Below, piece by piece: positions 9,414 to 18,562 of a DNA stretch of 64,000 nt (position 1 is the first letter of the stretch; each line of letters begins with the position of its first letter). Made by a program: the position numbers and the translations under genes. The notes beneath the pieces were generated by a model. It was given only the letters and a program-made list of their open reading frames with translations. It had not been told where the DNA came from and did no database searches. Source of the DNA: Marinobacterium rhizophilum (lineage in GTDB: Bacteria > Pseudomonadota > Gammaproteobacteria > Pseudomonadales > Balneatricaceae); assembly GCF_024397915.1 (NCBI RefSeq), contig NZ_CP073347.1:4464001-4528000 (forward strand). Direction: 5' to 3'.

Positions 9414-9944
9414 GTGATGAACACCCGATACCTGTTGTTGTGCGTGCTGCTTTTGACCGGCTGCAGTCAGGGCGACTGGCGCAGTGCCAGCCGGGCCTCG
9501 TCCGGACTGGCACCGGATGCCGCCAGCACGCCCGAGGCGGTGCTGCAGGTTTATGGCGCCAGCGCCTATGGCTGGCGCGGCTGGTTTGCCATCCATACCT
9601 GGATCGCCGCCAAACCGGCCAATGCCGAGCACTATACGGTGTACGAGGTCATAGGCTGGCGCGAACGCCGCGGCCTGCCGGTACTGCGTATCGAAGCGCA
9701 GGCGCGACCGGATCGCTACTGGTTCGGCGCCAAACCCGAGCTGCTGCTGGATCGGCGTGGCGACGATGTCGAGGCGCTGATTGCCGCGGTGGACCAGGCC
9801 GCCAGGGACTATCCGTGGAAACATGAATACCGCGTCTTTCCCGGCCCCAACAGCAATACCTTCCCCGCCTGGGTCGCACAGAAAGTGCCGGATCTCGGGC
9901 TGGAACTGCCATTTCGCGCCATCGGCAGCGGCTGGGCGGATTGA
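9414..9944 (+). CDS. DUF3750-like lipoprotein
   Basis: 176 residues. The start MNTRYLLLCVLLLTGCSQ contains a lipobox (LTGC), so the product is probably lipidated after cleavage before Cys16. The rest (VLQVYGASAYGWRGWFAIHTWIA, then YTVYEVIGW, then YPWKHEYRVFPGPNSNTFPAW) matches my memory of the DUF3750 family. The function is unknown. The NTFPAW segment resembles a papain-like cysteine-less fold motif, but I cannot support catalysis. It is the last gene of the DUF2089/LemA/TPM unit, 29 bases after the TPM stop. Confidence 0.7.
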   Translation: MMNTRYLLLCVLLLTGCSQGDWRSASRASSGLAPDAASTPEAVLQVYGASAYGWRGWFAIHTWIAAKPANAEHYTVYEVIGWRERRGLPVLRIEAQARPDRYWFGAKPELLLDRRGDDVEALIAAVDQAARDYPWKHEYRVFPGPNSNTFPAWVAQKVPDLGLELPFRAIGSGWAD

Positions 9945-10069
9945 GCCGTGCAACTATTGCCAGGTAGTTGCATTTTGTGTGGTAAATCAAGCGTCAGGAC
10001 TAGTTTGTCGCGCTGAAACTCCGGGCTACGGGGCTTATTTATAATACGATTGTTTCAGTTTTACGTTAT

Positions 10070-10098
10070 TTGACAGCCTCTTTTTTGGCACCTATATA
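10070..10098 (+). promoter_or_regulatory. Sigma-70-type promoter upstream of the RHS unit
   Basis: TTGACA at 10070-10075 and TATATA at 10093-10098 are separated by exactly 17 bases. It sits in an AT-rich gap about 85 bases ahead of the gene at 10185 and is probably the promoter of that gene and of the RHS gene behind it. Confidence 0.65.
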
Positions 10099-10184
10099 TA
10101 AGCCTTACCAAGGATGGTAAGCGATCGGTTATGTTTCGTGATTACGTAGCCGGTCAAGTTCTCGTACGGATACGAGGCTAACTC

Positions 10185-10844
10185 ATGAGTATGATTCCAA
10201 GATATAAATACTGTAATTTTATTACTGCGGTATCGTCAGTACTACTGTTTTTAATCTTCGCATTGGCAGTGCCTGCCCATGGCGTTCCTTTTGACTGCGC
10301 AAGCTTTCGATGTGGCCTGCAGGGGGACGGATCCTATCCTCATCTTGTTGTGGGCACTGTCAGGCGCATTGCCGACGAAACAAATTCCAAAGCGGTTTAT
10401 GATTGGGCGAGGAAAAATGAGTATTGGGCGCTTCTGCCCGATGACCAGGCTAGGTTTACCCAGTCGATCCAGATGGTGTCGGTTGAAATACCGAGTCAGT
10501 CTGGGGTTGAGGAAATAACGCTATTAATGGGTCGCGAAGACTTTGACGCTATTAAAATCCAGGCGGGTGATCTTGTTCGTTACCGACCTCATGAATCAAG
10601 TTATGGCGCGGCGAAAAACCAGCCTACGTATTCACAAGGAACCAGCCGCCCCTACTGGGACCTGTTCGGCTGCATCGCCGTGCTCTGTCGAGCAGAGGAC
10701 GAAAAGTGTCCGCAGCGATATTCAAGTGGTATCTATCGGCTGAGTGACGGTGTTGCGCTTAATCATCATGGCCAAGTTGTTTCGGACGCAGCTCGACGTA
10801 TCGATATCATTACTTATCTGCCTGTTAAATCAATCAAGGATTGA
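10185..10844 (+). CDS. Secreted protein of unknown function upstream of rhs
   Basis: 219 residues with an N-terminal hydrophobic signal (about residues 10-32, ending PAHGVP) and several cysteines (CASFRC, CIAVLC, EKC) that could form disulfides after export. GAGG is nine bases before ATG 10185. I do not recognise a domain. It is separated from the RHS gene by 54 bases, in the same direction and behind a shared strong promoter. It may therefore be a dedicated accessory protein for RHS export or display, which is positional inference only. Confidence 0.6.
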   Translation: MSMIPRYKYCNFITAVSSVLLFLIFALAVPAHGVPFDCASFRCGLQGDGSYPHLVVGTVRRIADETNSKAVYDWARKNEYWALLPDDQARFTQSIQMVSVEIPSQSGVEEITLLMGREDFDAIKIQAGDLVRYRPHESSYGAAKNQPTYSQGTSRPYWDLFGCIAVLCRAEDEKCPQRYSSGIYRLSDGVALNHHGQVVSDAARRIDIITYLPVKSIKD

Positions 10845-10898
10845 TTGATGAGTAAATAGAATTGTTGTGGATTAGCTATTCGCACCGGAGGAATTTCC

Positions 10899-13800
10899 AT
10901 GGACTGGAAAAACTTCAGAGCTCTTGCCGTATCTGTCATTTTTATGATCTCTCATGTTTGTAGCGCGAGTATTGACGCCAGCGCGCGTCAAAGTAGCCAG
11001 GCGTCGCGCTACGCTGTCTTTCAGGAACCGCTGATCGCATTTGAACCCGCTTCCCACGGCGAGCGGCTTGCAATGGAAGCGGCGGTTGCCGCCTATGCAT
11101 CCATGGGCAGTCCTGTCCGTATCGAGCCGCTGTCGGATTATTTGAACCGCTTTGCGGATTCATCCTGGCGTGCATCCTTGTTGCTGAATATGGCGTTGGC
11201 ACGGGAACGGGCGGGTTACTTCTCCGATGCCCTGCACCTGCTGGAACAGGCCCGAATTGCTGCGCAAGGCGCCGATACTCCGGCGGAAAAGGCGGTAGCG
11301 GCTCGGGTGCTGGGGGAGTTGCTTGAGCTGCATACCCGCTTTGGCCATCGCGATACCGTGCAAGCCCTGCTTGCAACGGTAACGCCCTCACCGCAGACGG
11401 GGGCGACGTCGGAGCGTATTGCAATGGCACGTGCTGGGCTTTGGCAAATGCAGCATGATCCCGAGAGTGCCCTGCGGTGCGGTATTGCCGCGCTTGATGC
11501 CTTGCTGGCGCTCACGTCTACAGGTGGACGTAATGGAGTAGGCCAGGCCAGTATCAAGGCGGGTATGGACGGCACGACTCTGGCGCAGCTGGAGGCACTT
11601 GCCGCCGATCAGGGACTAGGGGCGGTCGCGGTTCGACGTATTGCGGGGCAGCCGGTCCCGGTTCCCTCGCTGGTGCATTGGCGTGTCGGGCATTACGCCA
11701 CCATCCTCAGCCAGGCTGATGGAATCTATCAGGTCAGGGACCCGGCCTTTGCTCAGGATTTATGGATCTCGCAGGAGGCCCTGGACGCAGAGTCGAGCGG
11801 CTATTTCCTGGCGCTAAGCGCTGCTGATGGCAGTATGCCCTGGCAGCCAGTAAAAGCGAGTGTTGCCGCTCAGGTGGTAGGACGCGGTTATACCTCGAGC
11901 AGTGATCAGAACAGTACATCGGAAGATGACTTGACCGAATGTAACAGCCCCTGTGCGGATGTGCGTGGAATGCCGCGCTATCGCGTCCATTCCATGCTGG
12001 TCAGCCTGAATATTCGGGATACCCCGGTCGGCTATTCTCCGCCTGTCGGACCCGCCGTGCCGGTAACGCTGAGTTACAGCCAGCGTGAGGCCAATCAGCC
12101 AACGACGTTTACTTTTTCCAACCTGGGACAGAAATGGACCTTCAACTGGCTGTCCTACGTGCAGGACGACCCACAGCAAGCCGGTGCCCGGGTGATGATT
12201 TACCTGCCGGGTGGCGGAAGCCGTCATTATGGTGGCTATAACGCAGGGAGCGGCGCCTTTGCGCCGGAGCAGCGCACCGGTGCTCAGCTCGTGCGCGTGT
12301 CATCCATGCCATTGCGTTACGAGCGGCGTATGCCGGATGGCAGCCGGTACCTGTACGCGCAGTCGGATCAGAGTACCTATTATCCACGGCGAGTCATGCT
12401 GACCGAGGTCGTCGACCCTGCAGGGAATGCCGTGACACTGCAGTACGACGCCCGCCAGCGCCTGAACAGTGTTACGGATGCACTGGGGCAAATCACGCGA
12501 TTCAGCTATGGCAGCTCGTCTTACCCGCTGCTGATTACCGGTATCTTCGACCCGTTCGGGCGCAGTGCGGCCATCGGTTACGACACCAGTGGTCGCCTGA
12601 ACAGCATTACCGATGCCATCGGCATGACCTCCACTTTCAGCTACGACAGCGGCACCTTCGTCAATGCCATGAATACACCCTACGGCACAACCGCGTTTAG
12701 TTATGGCGAGAATGGCACCACTCGCTGGGTTGAGATTACCGACCCCCTGGGCGAGAAAGAACGGGTGGAGTTTGCGCACGGTGCATCCGGTATTCCCTTC
12801 AGCGATTCACCGACGCCCGAGGGCATGAACCTCTTTAACCGCTATATCAATGGGCGAAATACCTTCTACTGGGATAAAGAGGCCATGCGGCGTGCGGCGG
12901 GAGACTATACACAAGCGCGCATTCGCCACTGGTATCACCTGCGAAGCAACACAGCGAATACAGCAAGCGTTCTGGAAAGTGTGAAAGATCCCTTGGAAAG
13001 GCGGATCTGGTTCAATTATCCGGGGCAAGGCTGGGCCGGGGCTGAAGGAACCCTGGACAAGCCCTCCATCATTGGTCGCGTGCTGCCTGACGGTACCTCG
13101 CAGTTAACTCGCAAAAGCTACAATGAGCTCGGTAACCTGACCCGGATTATCGATCCTGAAGGACGTGAGCGGGTATTCGATTATGCGGACAACCAGATCG
13201 ACCTCGTTCGCATCAGGCGCAAGGGTGCCTCCGGTTACGAGACGCTGGCGCAGCTCAGTTACAACAGCCAGCATCGGCCATTAACGTACGTGGACTCTGC
13301 CGGACAGCGAACCCACTATGAATACAATTCGGCGGGGCAGCTGACCCGGGTGATCAATCCGCTGGGGCATGTAACACAGTATGAATACGCTGATCAGGGC
13401 TATCTGACCGGCGTCATCGACCCAAATGGCAACAGGGTTGTTAGCTTTAGCCATGATGCACTGGGTCGCATTGTCAGCGAAACCAATGCCGCAGGCTACC
13501 GGCTGGAGTATCGCTACGATGCGCTTGATCGACGAATCCAGACCCTGTATCCGGACGGTAGCTCCGAGTATGTCGACTGGGATCGCCTCGACCTAGTCGC
13601 GCGTGAAGACCGCTATGGCAATGTGACAAGCTACGCATATGATGCCGTGCAGAATCTGCTGAGCGAAATCGATCCCTCGGGCCACCAGAAAGCGCATGGC
13701 TACTTTGCCAACGGAGCCTTGGCCAGCAGCGTTGACGGCCTTGGGAACCTGTCCTCAGTGGAGCGGGATGTGCAGCGTCGTATCACCCGAACCGTGCGCG

Positions 13801-15998
13801 CAGACGGCAGCGATCAGCGCAGAGGTTTTGATTCAAATGGCCGCGTAGTGGTGGAAACGGATGCTCTGGGCGGGGAAACTGATTTTGGCTATGCGGTGGA
13901 CAACCGGCTGGCCAGTGTCACGGACCCCAATGGCAATATGACCCTGTACCGATTCGACCGCTATACCGGTGAACTTGTCGAACAAAGAAGTCCCGATACT
14001 GGCATAACTGCTTACCGTTACGACAGTGCCGGCAACCTGATCGGCCAGACCGATGCGAACGGCCAGACAACAGTCTATGACTATGACGCTCTCAACCGCG
14101 TGACGCGAATCGCCTACGCTGACGGGCAGACCGTGGAATATCACTACGACACCGGGCCCAACGGGATTGGACGCCTGGCCGAGGTGCGGGAAGAGGCCGT
14201 CACCACGGCACTGGCCTATGATGTCGGCGGCAATCTCGTCAGCAAAACCCAGATTTCGCCCCAAGGCATGGAGCTTGGTGTTCGCTTCAGCTACAACGAT
14301 GCCAATCAGTTAGCCCAGGTAATTTACCCCTCAGGGGCGGTTGTGGACTATGTCTACGATCAAAATCGGCTGTCAGGGATCTGGGTCAATGGTCAGCCGG
14401 TGCTGGACAATATTCGCTATGCGGCCTTCGGTGCTATCGAAGGCTGGCTCTGGGGTAGCGGACAGGAAAGCCGCCGAAGCTACGATGCGAATGGCCGGCT
14501 CGAGCGTTTTGATGCCGGCTCGGATGTACGCCAGCTAGCCTATGACAAAGTGGGCAATATCGTGGCGACTCAGGGCGGGAATCTGGATCAAAGCTATGGA
14601 TATGACGCCCTTGGGCGCCTGAGCACTGCCCTGTCTGCTGATTTTGATCTTGGCTATGAGTACGATCCCAATGGCAATCGGACCGTGGCACGTAGTGATA
14701 ATGTCACGCGGTACTACTCGCTTGATCCGGCGAGTAACCGGCTTGTTGCCGCGGGTGATAGCTCCTATATCTACGACGACAATGGCAATGTTCTGCACGA
14801 TGGTCGACATGGCTACCAGTACGATGCGCGTAACCGCTTGGCAACTGTGGATGCGGGCTTCATCGGTCACTATCAATACAACGCCTTCGGCCAGCGCGTT
14901 TACAAACTGGGCCATCAGTCCTATCGCCTGACCGCCGACCTCAATGGGGATGGACGGGTTACGCCTGCGGATCTGCACGAGCTGAAAGGTTACATTCGTG
15001 CAGGGCAGTCGCCCTTGCAGGCTGATCTGAACCAGGATGGCAAGGTCGATCGGCATGACAATGCCTGTATCGCGACCCAGATCGGCGATGAAAAAGATGA
15101 CCCAGGTCGGCCGAAAGACTGTCGCCTTGGTAACTGGATAGATGTCACAACTGAAACCCGCTTTGTCTATGCCGGCCCACAGCTGCTGGGCGAATACGAC
15201 ATCGGCGGCTTTGCCCGGCAAGAAATCGTGTGGATGGGAGCAATGCCGGTGGCGTTGCTGCTGGATGGCGAGATCTACTTTATCCACACCAATCAGCTCA
15301 ACGCTCCCGCGACCGTGACCGACAGCCAGGGCGCAGTGGTGTGGCGCTGGGAGCCACGGCCCTTTGGCGACAGCCTGGCCGATGAAGATCCCGATGGCGA
15401 TGGTGAGCGGTTAACGTTCAATTTGCGTTTTCCAGGACAGTATTTTGATGCCGAGACAGGGCTGTACTATAACTATTACCGTAACTACGACCCTGCGATG
15501 GGGCGGTATATGGAGAGTGATCCAATTGGACTTTTAGGTGGATTGAACGGGTATTCTTATGTCGATGCAAACCCTCTAATCAGGTTTGATTCGTTAGGAT
15601 TATGGTCATTTAATATGGAAGCCTACTTTGGAATAGGGGGAGGCGTTAGTATTGCTTACTCGGATGGGACCCTTGAAGTGCTAGGTAAAATAGGGGTTGG
15701 TATTGGAGGTGGTGCTAGCTACGATAATTACGGTACTCCATCACCTCATGCAGAAGAGTGTGGATCAGGTTATATTGCACGAACGACCTTCAACGCTTCA
15801 GCAGGTATAGGTGCAGGGCCATTTGAACTCGGAGCCAATGCTACTGTTGCTACAGGTAATGGGGTTACTCATCCGGAGGGAGGTGGAGGATATACTTCCG
15901 TTTCTGATTCTGTGTCGCTCAACAAAGGGTCAACAGGGGGAGGGGCTCGATTTGGAGTTTCGGTATCAGTTGAAGCTGGAAGCTATACTAACTGGTAG
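10899..15998 (+). CDS. RHS-repeat polymorphic-toxin protein with C39-like N-terminus and dockerin-like insert
   Basis: 1699 residues, preceded by a GGAGG site. A signal-like start (residues 8-25) is followed by a helical region. A C39 papain-like peptidase segment comes next: Cys194 in RCGIAAL, His265 in VGHYATI and Asp281 in RDPAF form a plausible triad. An RHS/YD barrel of more than 20 YD repeats (for example YDALGRL, YDANGRLERF) fills about residues 370-1330. Residues about 1345-1400 hold two ADLNGDGRV/ADLNQDGKV-type calcium loops like a dockerin. The conserved RHS tip motif (DPAMGRYMESDPIGL) at about 1530-1545 precedes a variable glycine-rich C-terminus of about 135 residues, the presumed effector. 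I do not recognise the effector fold. Such proteins act in contact-dependent competition. No T6SS or VgrG gene is visible here. Confidence 0.85.
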   Translation: MDWKNFRALAVSVIFMISHVCSASIDASARQSSQASRYAVFQEPLIAFEPASHGERLAMEAAVAAYASMGSPVRIEPLSDYLNRFADSSWRASLLLNMALARERAGYFSDALHLLEQARIAAQGADTPAEKAVAARVLGELLELHTRFGHRDTVQALLATVTPSPQTGATSERIAMARAGLWQMQHDPESALRCGIAALDALLALTSTGGRNGVGQASIKAGMDGTTLAQLEALAADQGLGAVAVRRIAGQPVPVPSLVHWRVGHYATILSQADGIYQVRDPAFAQDLWISQEALDAESSGYFLALSAADGSMPWQPVKASVAAQVVGRGYTSSSDQNSTSEDDLTECNSPCADVRGMPRYRVHSMLVSLNIRDTPVGYSPPVGPAVPVTLSYSQREANQPTTFTFSNLGQKWTFNWLSYVQDDPQQAGARVMIYLPGGGSRHYGGYNAGSGAFAPEQRTGAQLVRVSSMPLRYERRMPDGSRYLYAQSDQSTYYPRRVMLTEVVDPAGNAVTLQYDARQRLNSVTDALGQITRFSYGSSSYPLLITGIFDPFGRSAAIGYDTSGRLNSITDAIGMTSTFSYDSGTFVNAMNTPYGTTAFSYGENGTTRWVEITDPLGEKERVEFAHGASGIPFSDSPTPEGMNLFNRYINGRNTFYWDKEAMRRAAGDYTQARIRHWYHLRSNTANTASVLESVKDPLERRIWFNYPGQGWAGAEGTLDKPSIIGRVLPDGTSQLTRKSYNELGNLTRIIDPEGRERVFDYADNQIDLVRIRRKGASGYETLAQLSYNSQHRPLTYVDSAGQRTHYEYNSAGQLTRVINPLGHVTQYEYADQGYLTGVIDPNGNRVVSFSHDALGRIVSETNAAGYRLEYRYDALDRRIQTLYPDGSSEYVDWDRLDLVAREDRYGNVTSYAYDAVQNLLSEIDPSGHQKAHGYFANGALASSVDGLGNLSSVERDVQRRITRTVRADGSDQRRGFDSNGRVVVETDALGGETDFGYAVDNRLASVTDPNGNMTLYRFDRYTGELVEQRSPDTGITAYRYDSAGNLIGQTDANGQTTVYDYDALNRVTRIAYADGQTVEYHYDTGPNGIGRLAEVREEAVTTALAYDVGGNLVSKTQISPQGMELGVRFSYNDANQLAQVIYPSGAVVDYVYDQNRLSGIWVNGQPVLDNIRYAAFGAIEGWLWGSGQESRRSYDANGRLERFDAGSDVRQLAYDKVGNIVATQGGNLDQSYGYDALGRLSTALSADFDLGYEYDPNGNRTVARSDNVTRYYSLDPASNRLVAAGDSSYIYDDNGNVLHDGRHGYQYDARNRLATVDAGFIGHYQYNAFGQRVYKLGHQSYRLTADLNGDGRVTPADLHELKGYIRAGQSPLQADLNQDGKVDRHDNACIATQIGDEKDDPGRPKDCRLGNWIDVTTETRFVYAGPQLLGEYDIGGFARQEIVWMGAMPVALLLDGEIYFIHTNQLNAPATVTDSQGAVVWRWEPRPFGDSLADEDPDGDGERLTFNLRFPGQYFDAETGLYYNYYRNYDPAMGRYMESDPIGLLGGLNGYSYVDANPLIRFDSLGLWSFNMEAYFGIGGGVSIAYSDGTLEVLGKIGVGIGGGASYDNYGTPSPHAEECGSGYIARTTFNASAGIGAGPFELGANATVATGNGVTHPEGGGGYTSVSDSVSLNKGSTGGGARFGVSVSVEAGSYTNW

Positions 15999-16003
15999 GT
16001 ACT

Positions 16004-16315
16004 ATGAAAAAGCTATTAATCATACTCTTTGTATCTGCCCTGTTGATGGAACTGTTATCTCAAATTTATTTTCGGTCTGATCCGGAAATATCTAATGTTG
16101 AAAAGTGGGTTTCCAAACAAGAGGAAGTAATATCAAGTATTGGTAAGGGTTTAAGTTTTAATACTAGAGGTAAAACTATAGTAAATTCCTCCCGAACTAG
16201 ACCTGGATATAAAGTATACAAGTTTTATGTTGGCGGGTCTAAAGGGAATGGTGTTTTGGTGGTTGAGGTTTCGGTCGATGGTGATATGGTAATTAAGAGT
16301 CTTATTGTTGATTAA
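16004..16315 (+). CDS. Putative immunity protein for the RHS tip
   Basis: 103 residues, starting five bases after the rhs stop. One N-terminal hydrophobic helix (KKLLIILFVSALLMELLSQIYF) acts as a signal or anchor, followed by a small basic domain. No family is recognised. A short, AT-rich gene directly behind an RHS C-terminus is the classic position for the cognate immunity gene, and a membrane-anchored or periplasmic form would fit a toxin acting in the envelope. The function is inferred from position alone. Confidence 0.55.
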   Translation: MKKLLIILFVSALLMELLSQIYFRSDPEISNVEKWVSKQEEVISSIGKGLSFNTRGKTIVNSSRTRPGYKVYKFYVGGSKGNGVLVVEVSVDGDMVIKSLIVD

Positions 16316-16382
16316 TATGATTATAAAAATACTATTAAGGTAATATGTTTAGAGTAAAGTCGTAATGTGAGTGTTTTAATAG

Positions 16383-16514
16383 CACTGCAGTAGCTTCGGG
16401 GCGGTACGGGAGTTCCTAGCTTTAGGTCTTGGTGGTGGCTTGGCGAAGGGTAGTAATATTAAAGATTTTCATGTGGGATCTAGAATCGTATTTAACGTTT
16501 CTGTGACAGAATAA
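16383..16514 (+). pseudogene. Decayed RHS-type C-terminal tip
   Basis: A 43-codon open stretch with no start codon, closed by TAA at 16512. It reads FGAVREFLALGLGGGLAK near its beginning and ends VGSRIVFNVSVTE. It is glycine-rich and resembles the end of the neighbouring intact tip (RFGVSVSVEAGSYTNW). I read it as the last part of another tip cassette whose front has been lost. The next small membrane gene may be its orphan immunity gene. Confidence 0.4.
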
Positions 16515-16558
16515 TATACAGGGGTTTATAGAAAAAAATATGGAGTCATAAAGCCTTT

Positions 16559-16780
16559 ATGGAGGCGTCTGTGTTATGTATGGAGTATAGTATATGGTTT
16601 TTTGCGTTTTTTTGTATATGCGTTTCTATATCTATACGGGCATCTCGCCGAGACGGTAAAAAATTAATAGAAGCTCTTGCTGGTTTTAGGCGTGTTAGGC
16701 TAACATGGATAGAGCGAATTGTTTTTCTTGTTTCAGTAGTGTTATCTCTTGCTTTTCTTTATTGCTGGAAACTAGATTAG
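16559..16780 (+). CDS. Small two-helix membrane protein, possible orphan immunity gene
   Basis: 73 residues with hydrophobic segments at about 10-26 (SIWFFAFFCICVSISI) and 50-69 (WIERIVFLVSVVLSLAFLYCW) joined by a basic loop. No family is recognised. It lies 45 bases after a decayed RHS tip, in an AT-rich stretch, so an orphan immunity role is plausible. The ribosome binding site is weak, so the start is uncertain. Confidence 0.4.
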   Translation: MEASVLCMEYSIWFFAFFCICVSISIRASRRDGKKLIEALAGFRRVRLTWIERIVFLVSVVLSLAFLYCWKLD

Positions 16781-16892
16781 TACCAGCAAGATCGGAAGGT
16801 CTTGATTTAGGAAGGGAATGCTTCGATAAATTTTTCTGTAAGTGCTGCGGTAATTTTTAATACTTCTCCTCGTCAGAACTAGGGTATCAGAT

Positions 16893-17126
16893 ATGGTAGC
16901 AAAGTGCCCTTGTTGCGGAAGATGGTTAGGTTTAAAAAGGATTCTGCTTCTTTCGCTAAATATCCCTGTGAAATGTAATAAATTCTCTGGTTGTATAGTT
17001 GCTTCTCTGTTGCATTATTATCTCGTTTTTTTGTTGGGCTGTGTTTTTTATTTTTACTTTTTTGTTTTTTGGTTGTTTTATGAATTGTCCTTGCCGCTTC
17101 TTTTTCCGTTAGTATGTCGCGATTAA
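16893..17126 (+). CDS. Small membrane protein with an N-terminal zinc-ribbon half
   Basis: 77 residues. It opens with CPCCGRWLGLKRILLLS and later KCNKFSGC, like a zinc ribbon, and continues into one or two very hydrophobic helices (LVFLLGCVFYFYFFVFWLFYEL). No family is recognised. The second knuckle is irregular (CNKFSGC), so the gene may be slightly damaged. It is AT-rich like its neighbours and is likely another orphan of the tip/immunity train. Confidence 0.35.
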   Translation: MVAKCPCCGRWLGLKRILLLSLNIPVKCNKFSGCIVASLLHYYLVFLLGCVFYFYFFVFWLFYELSLPLLFPLVCRD

Positions 17127-17167
17127 TGAAGACATTATCAATATTATCTGCAAATAGGTAGAAATGT

Positions 17168-17377
17168 ATGCTGCATGGCATGGATAAATTAGAAGCACGA
17201 AAGCCCAGTTCAGAGTTTCAGAAGCACAACAGAAAACAGAGCATCCGTGCTTCTTCACCGGCCCGATCGGTTGATGATCTGAATAGAAAAATCAACTGTC
17301 ATATGGGGATGCTGAAAAAGAAACCCGAGCACGTGAAAAAGTACTTACAGAACCGTTATGTCGCCTACGCGGTGTGA
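17168..17377 (+). pseudogene. Fragment of an IS630-like DDE transposase C-terminus
   Basis: 69 residues ending DDLNRKINCHMGMLKKKPEHV and then KKYLQNRYVAYAV. The pattern (DL..K...H...L...PE.V...F....V.YA) matches the extreme C-terminus of winged-helix/DDE (IS630-type) transposases as I recall them. The rest of the transposase is absent and the first ATGs are fortuitous, so this is an insertion-sequence remnant. Its end abuts the remnant RHS tip that follows. Confidence 0.45.
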
Positions 17378-17399
17378 ATGTATTTGTCGGCCAAGTTAA

Positions 17400-17605
17400 T
17401 AATATACTACCATCAAATAGGCCAGAGCGATGTGAGAAAGATTATAGGCGTGATCGCAATAGGTGCGAATTCCAATGCCGTAATATTTTCTCGAAAAAAC
17501 ATGTGTATGATAACCGCGAGACTAAAACAATTGGTTTGTCTCGCTAAGAAACCCAAAGTTGATTGGGATGACTTTGATGATATGGGGGGTGATGGGCCTA
17601 ATTAA
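17400..17605 (+). pseudogene. Remnant of an RHS tip (copy A), frameshifted and interrupted
   Basis: Nearly the same DNA occurs at 21680-21889, where it encodes the end of an RHS tip. In this copy the upstream RHS core is missing. One extra base near 17495 (CTCGAAAAAACATG against CTCAAAAAATATG) breaks the frame, and the insertion sequence that follows introduces an early TAA. The preserved tail reads ITARLKQLVCLAKKPKVD, then WDDFDDMGGDGPN. It is a dead duplicate. Confidence 0.7.
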
Positions 17606-18218
17606 TCCGAGGTAAACCCCCGGCTCTGCCGGGGTGACTCGCATAGGTTTGACCGAGGCTACGGTCAAGCTACCTTCGTTTTTCGACCAAGAAAGATGCA
17701 GGTAACCCTATGCGAGACTACGAAAGTTTGGCGCATACGCGCTGGGATTGTAAGTACCATGTGGTGTTCATCCCGAAGAAGAGGCGAAAGGTGATCTATG
17801 GGAAGTTGCGCCGGTACATGGGAGAAATCTTCCATGAGCTTGCAGGGCGCAAAGGCGTGAAGATCGTCGAGGGACACTTGATGCCGGATCATATCCACAT
17901 GTGCATCAGCATTCCGCCCAAGTACTCGGTATCCAACGTGGTTGGCTATCTCAAGGGCAAAAGTGCGATCGCTATCGCCAGGCAGTTCAAAGGCCGTCAG
18001 CGAAACTTCAATGGCGAGAACTTCTGGGCGAGAGGCTATTTCGTTTCGACGGTGGGCCTGGATGAAGAAATGGTACGCGAGTACATCCGTAATCAGGAGA
18101 AAGCGGATGAACATCGGGATCAACTGAGGCTGGGAATGATGTAGCGCCTTGGGCGCAATTGATAGCCCTTCGAGGGCGTCCCCTGATAAGCCTCCGGCTT
18201 TGCCGGAGGTCATTTAAC
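17604..18218 (+). mobile_element. IS200/IS605-type insertion sequence (615 bp)
   Basis: The exact boundaries follow from comparing the interrupted site (CCTAATT / TTATGGGAGG) with the uninterrupted copy at 21865-21876 (CCTAATTTTATGGGAGG). No target duplication is present, as expected for single-strand Y1 transposition. The ends carry subterminal hairpins: CCCCGG-CTCTG-CCGGGG near 17618-17634 and CCTCCGG-CTTTG-CCGGAGG near 18191-18209. It contains one gene, tnpA. There is no tnpB, so it is of the IS200 group. Confidence 0.9.
17710..18144 (+). CDS. tnpA: IS200-type Y1 transposase TnpA
   Basis: 144 residues, the normal length for this family. The HUH metal-binding motif is His61-Ile62-His63 within EGHLMPDHIHMCIS. 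The catalytic tyrosine is probably Tyr125 in EEMVREYIRNQE. The N-terminus (YESLAHTRWDCKYHVVFIPKKRRK) is typical. TnpA excises and inserts the element as single-stranded circles using the hairpins at its ends. The frame is intact and both hairpins are present, so the element may still be active. Confidence 0.95.
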   Translation: MRDYESLAHTRWDCKYHVVFIPKKRRKVIYGKLRRYMGEIFHELAGRKGVKIVEGHLMPDHIHMCISIPPKYSVSNVVGYLKGKSAIAIARQFKGRQRNFNGENFWARGYFVSTVGLDEEMVREYIRNQEKADEHRDQLRLGMM

Positions 18219-18235
18219 TTTATGGGAGGTTTTAA

Positions 18236-18562
18236 TTGAACGGGAAGAGCTTCGATGCAGATAGCCTATCAAGCAAATTGATGGTTGATGGCCGTGTTGA
18301 AGTTATATTTTCAATGTTTAAGGGGCGGTTCTTGGATCAATTGATAAAAACAGATCTGCGCTTGGCGTATGGTAAAAATGATGGCCACTTATTAATATTT
18401 TTACTGTTAATTAAAGGAATGGTATTAGTGCTTTGCTCAAGTTTATTTTTTCGAGACATTACGGATGTATATGACTTCTACATCATGAATAGGAGCCGGA
18501 TTAATATCCGTAAAGAACGTACAGAAAATGGGCTTGCAAAGTTTGTATTTTTTCTCAGTTGA
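18236..18562 (+). CDS. Immunity-like membrane protein, copy A
   Basis: 108 residues from a TTG start at 18236, with GGGAGG seven bases upstream. A central hydrophobic segment is LLIFLLLIKGMVLVLCSSLFF, flanked by charged regions (FDADSLSSKLMVDGRVEVIF; INIRKERTENG). It is almost identical to the gene at 21886, differing at GKNDGH against GKNDNR. In the intact arrangement the TTG overlaps the RHS tip stop. Here the IS200 element has cut it off from its tip gene, so it is an orphan. No family is recognised, and the immunity role is inferred from its place behind an RHS tip. Confidence 0.5.
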   Translation: MNGKSFDADSLSSKLMVDGRVEVIFSMFKGRFLDQLIKTDLRLAYGKNDGHLLIFLLLIKGMVLVLCSSLFFRDITDVYDFYIMNRSRINIRKERTENGLAKFVFFLS

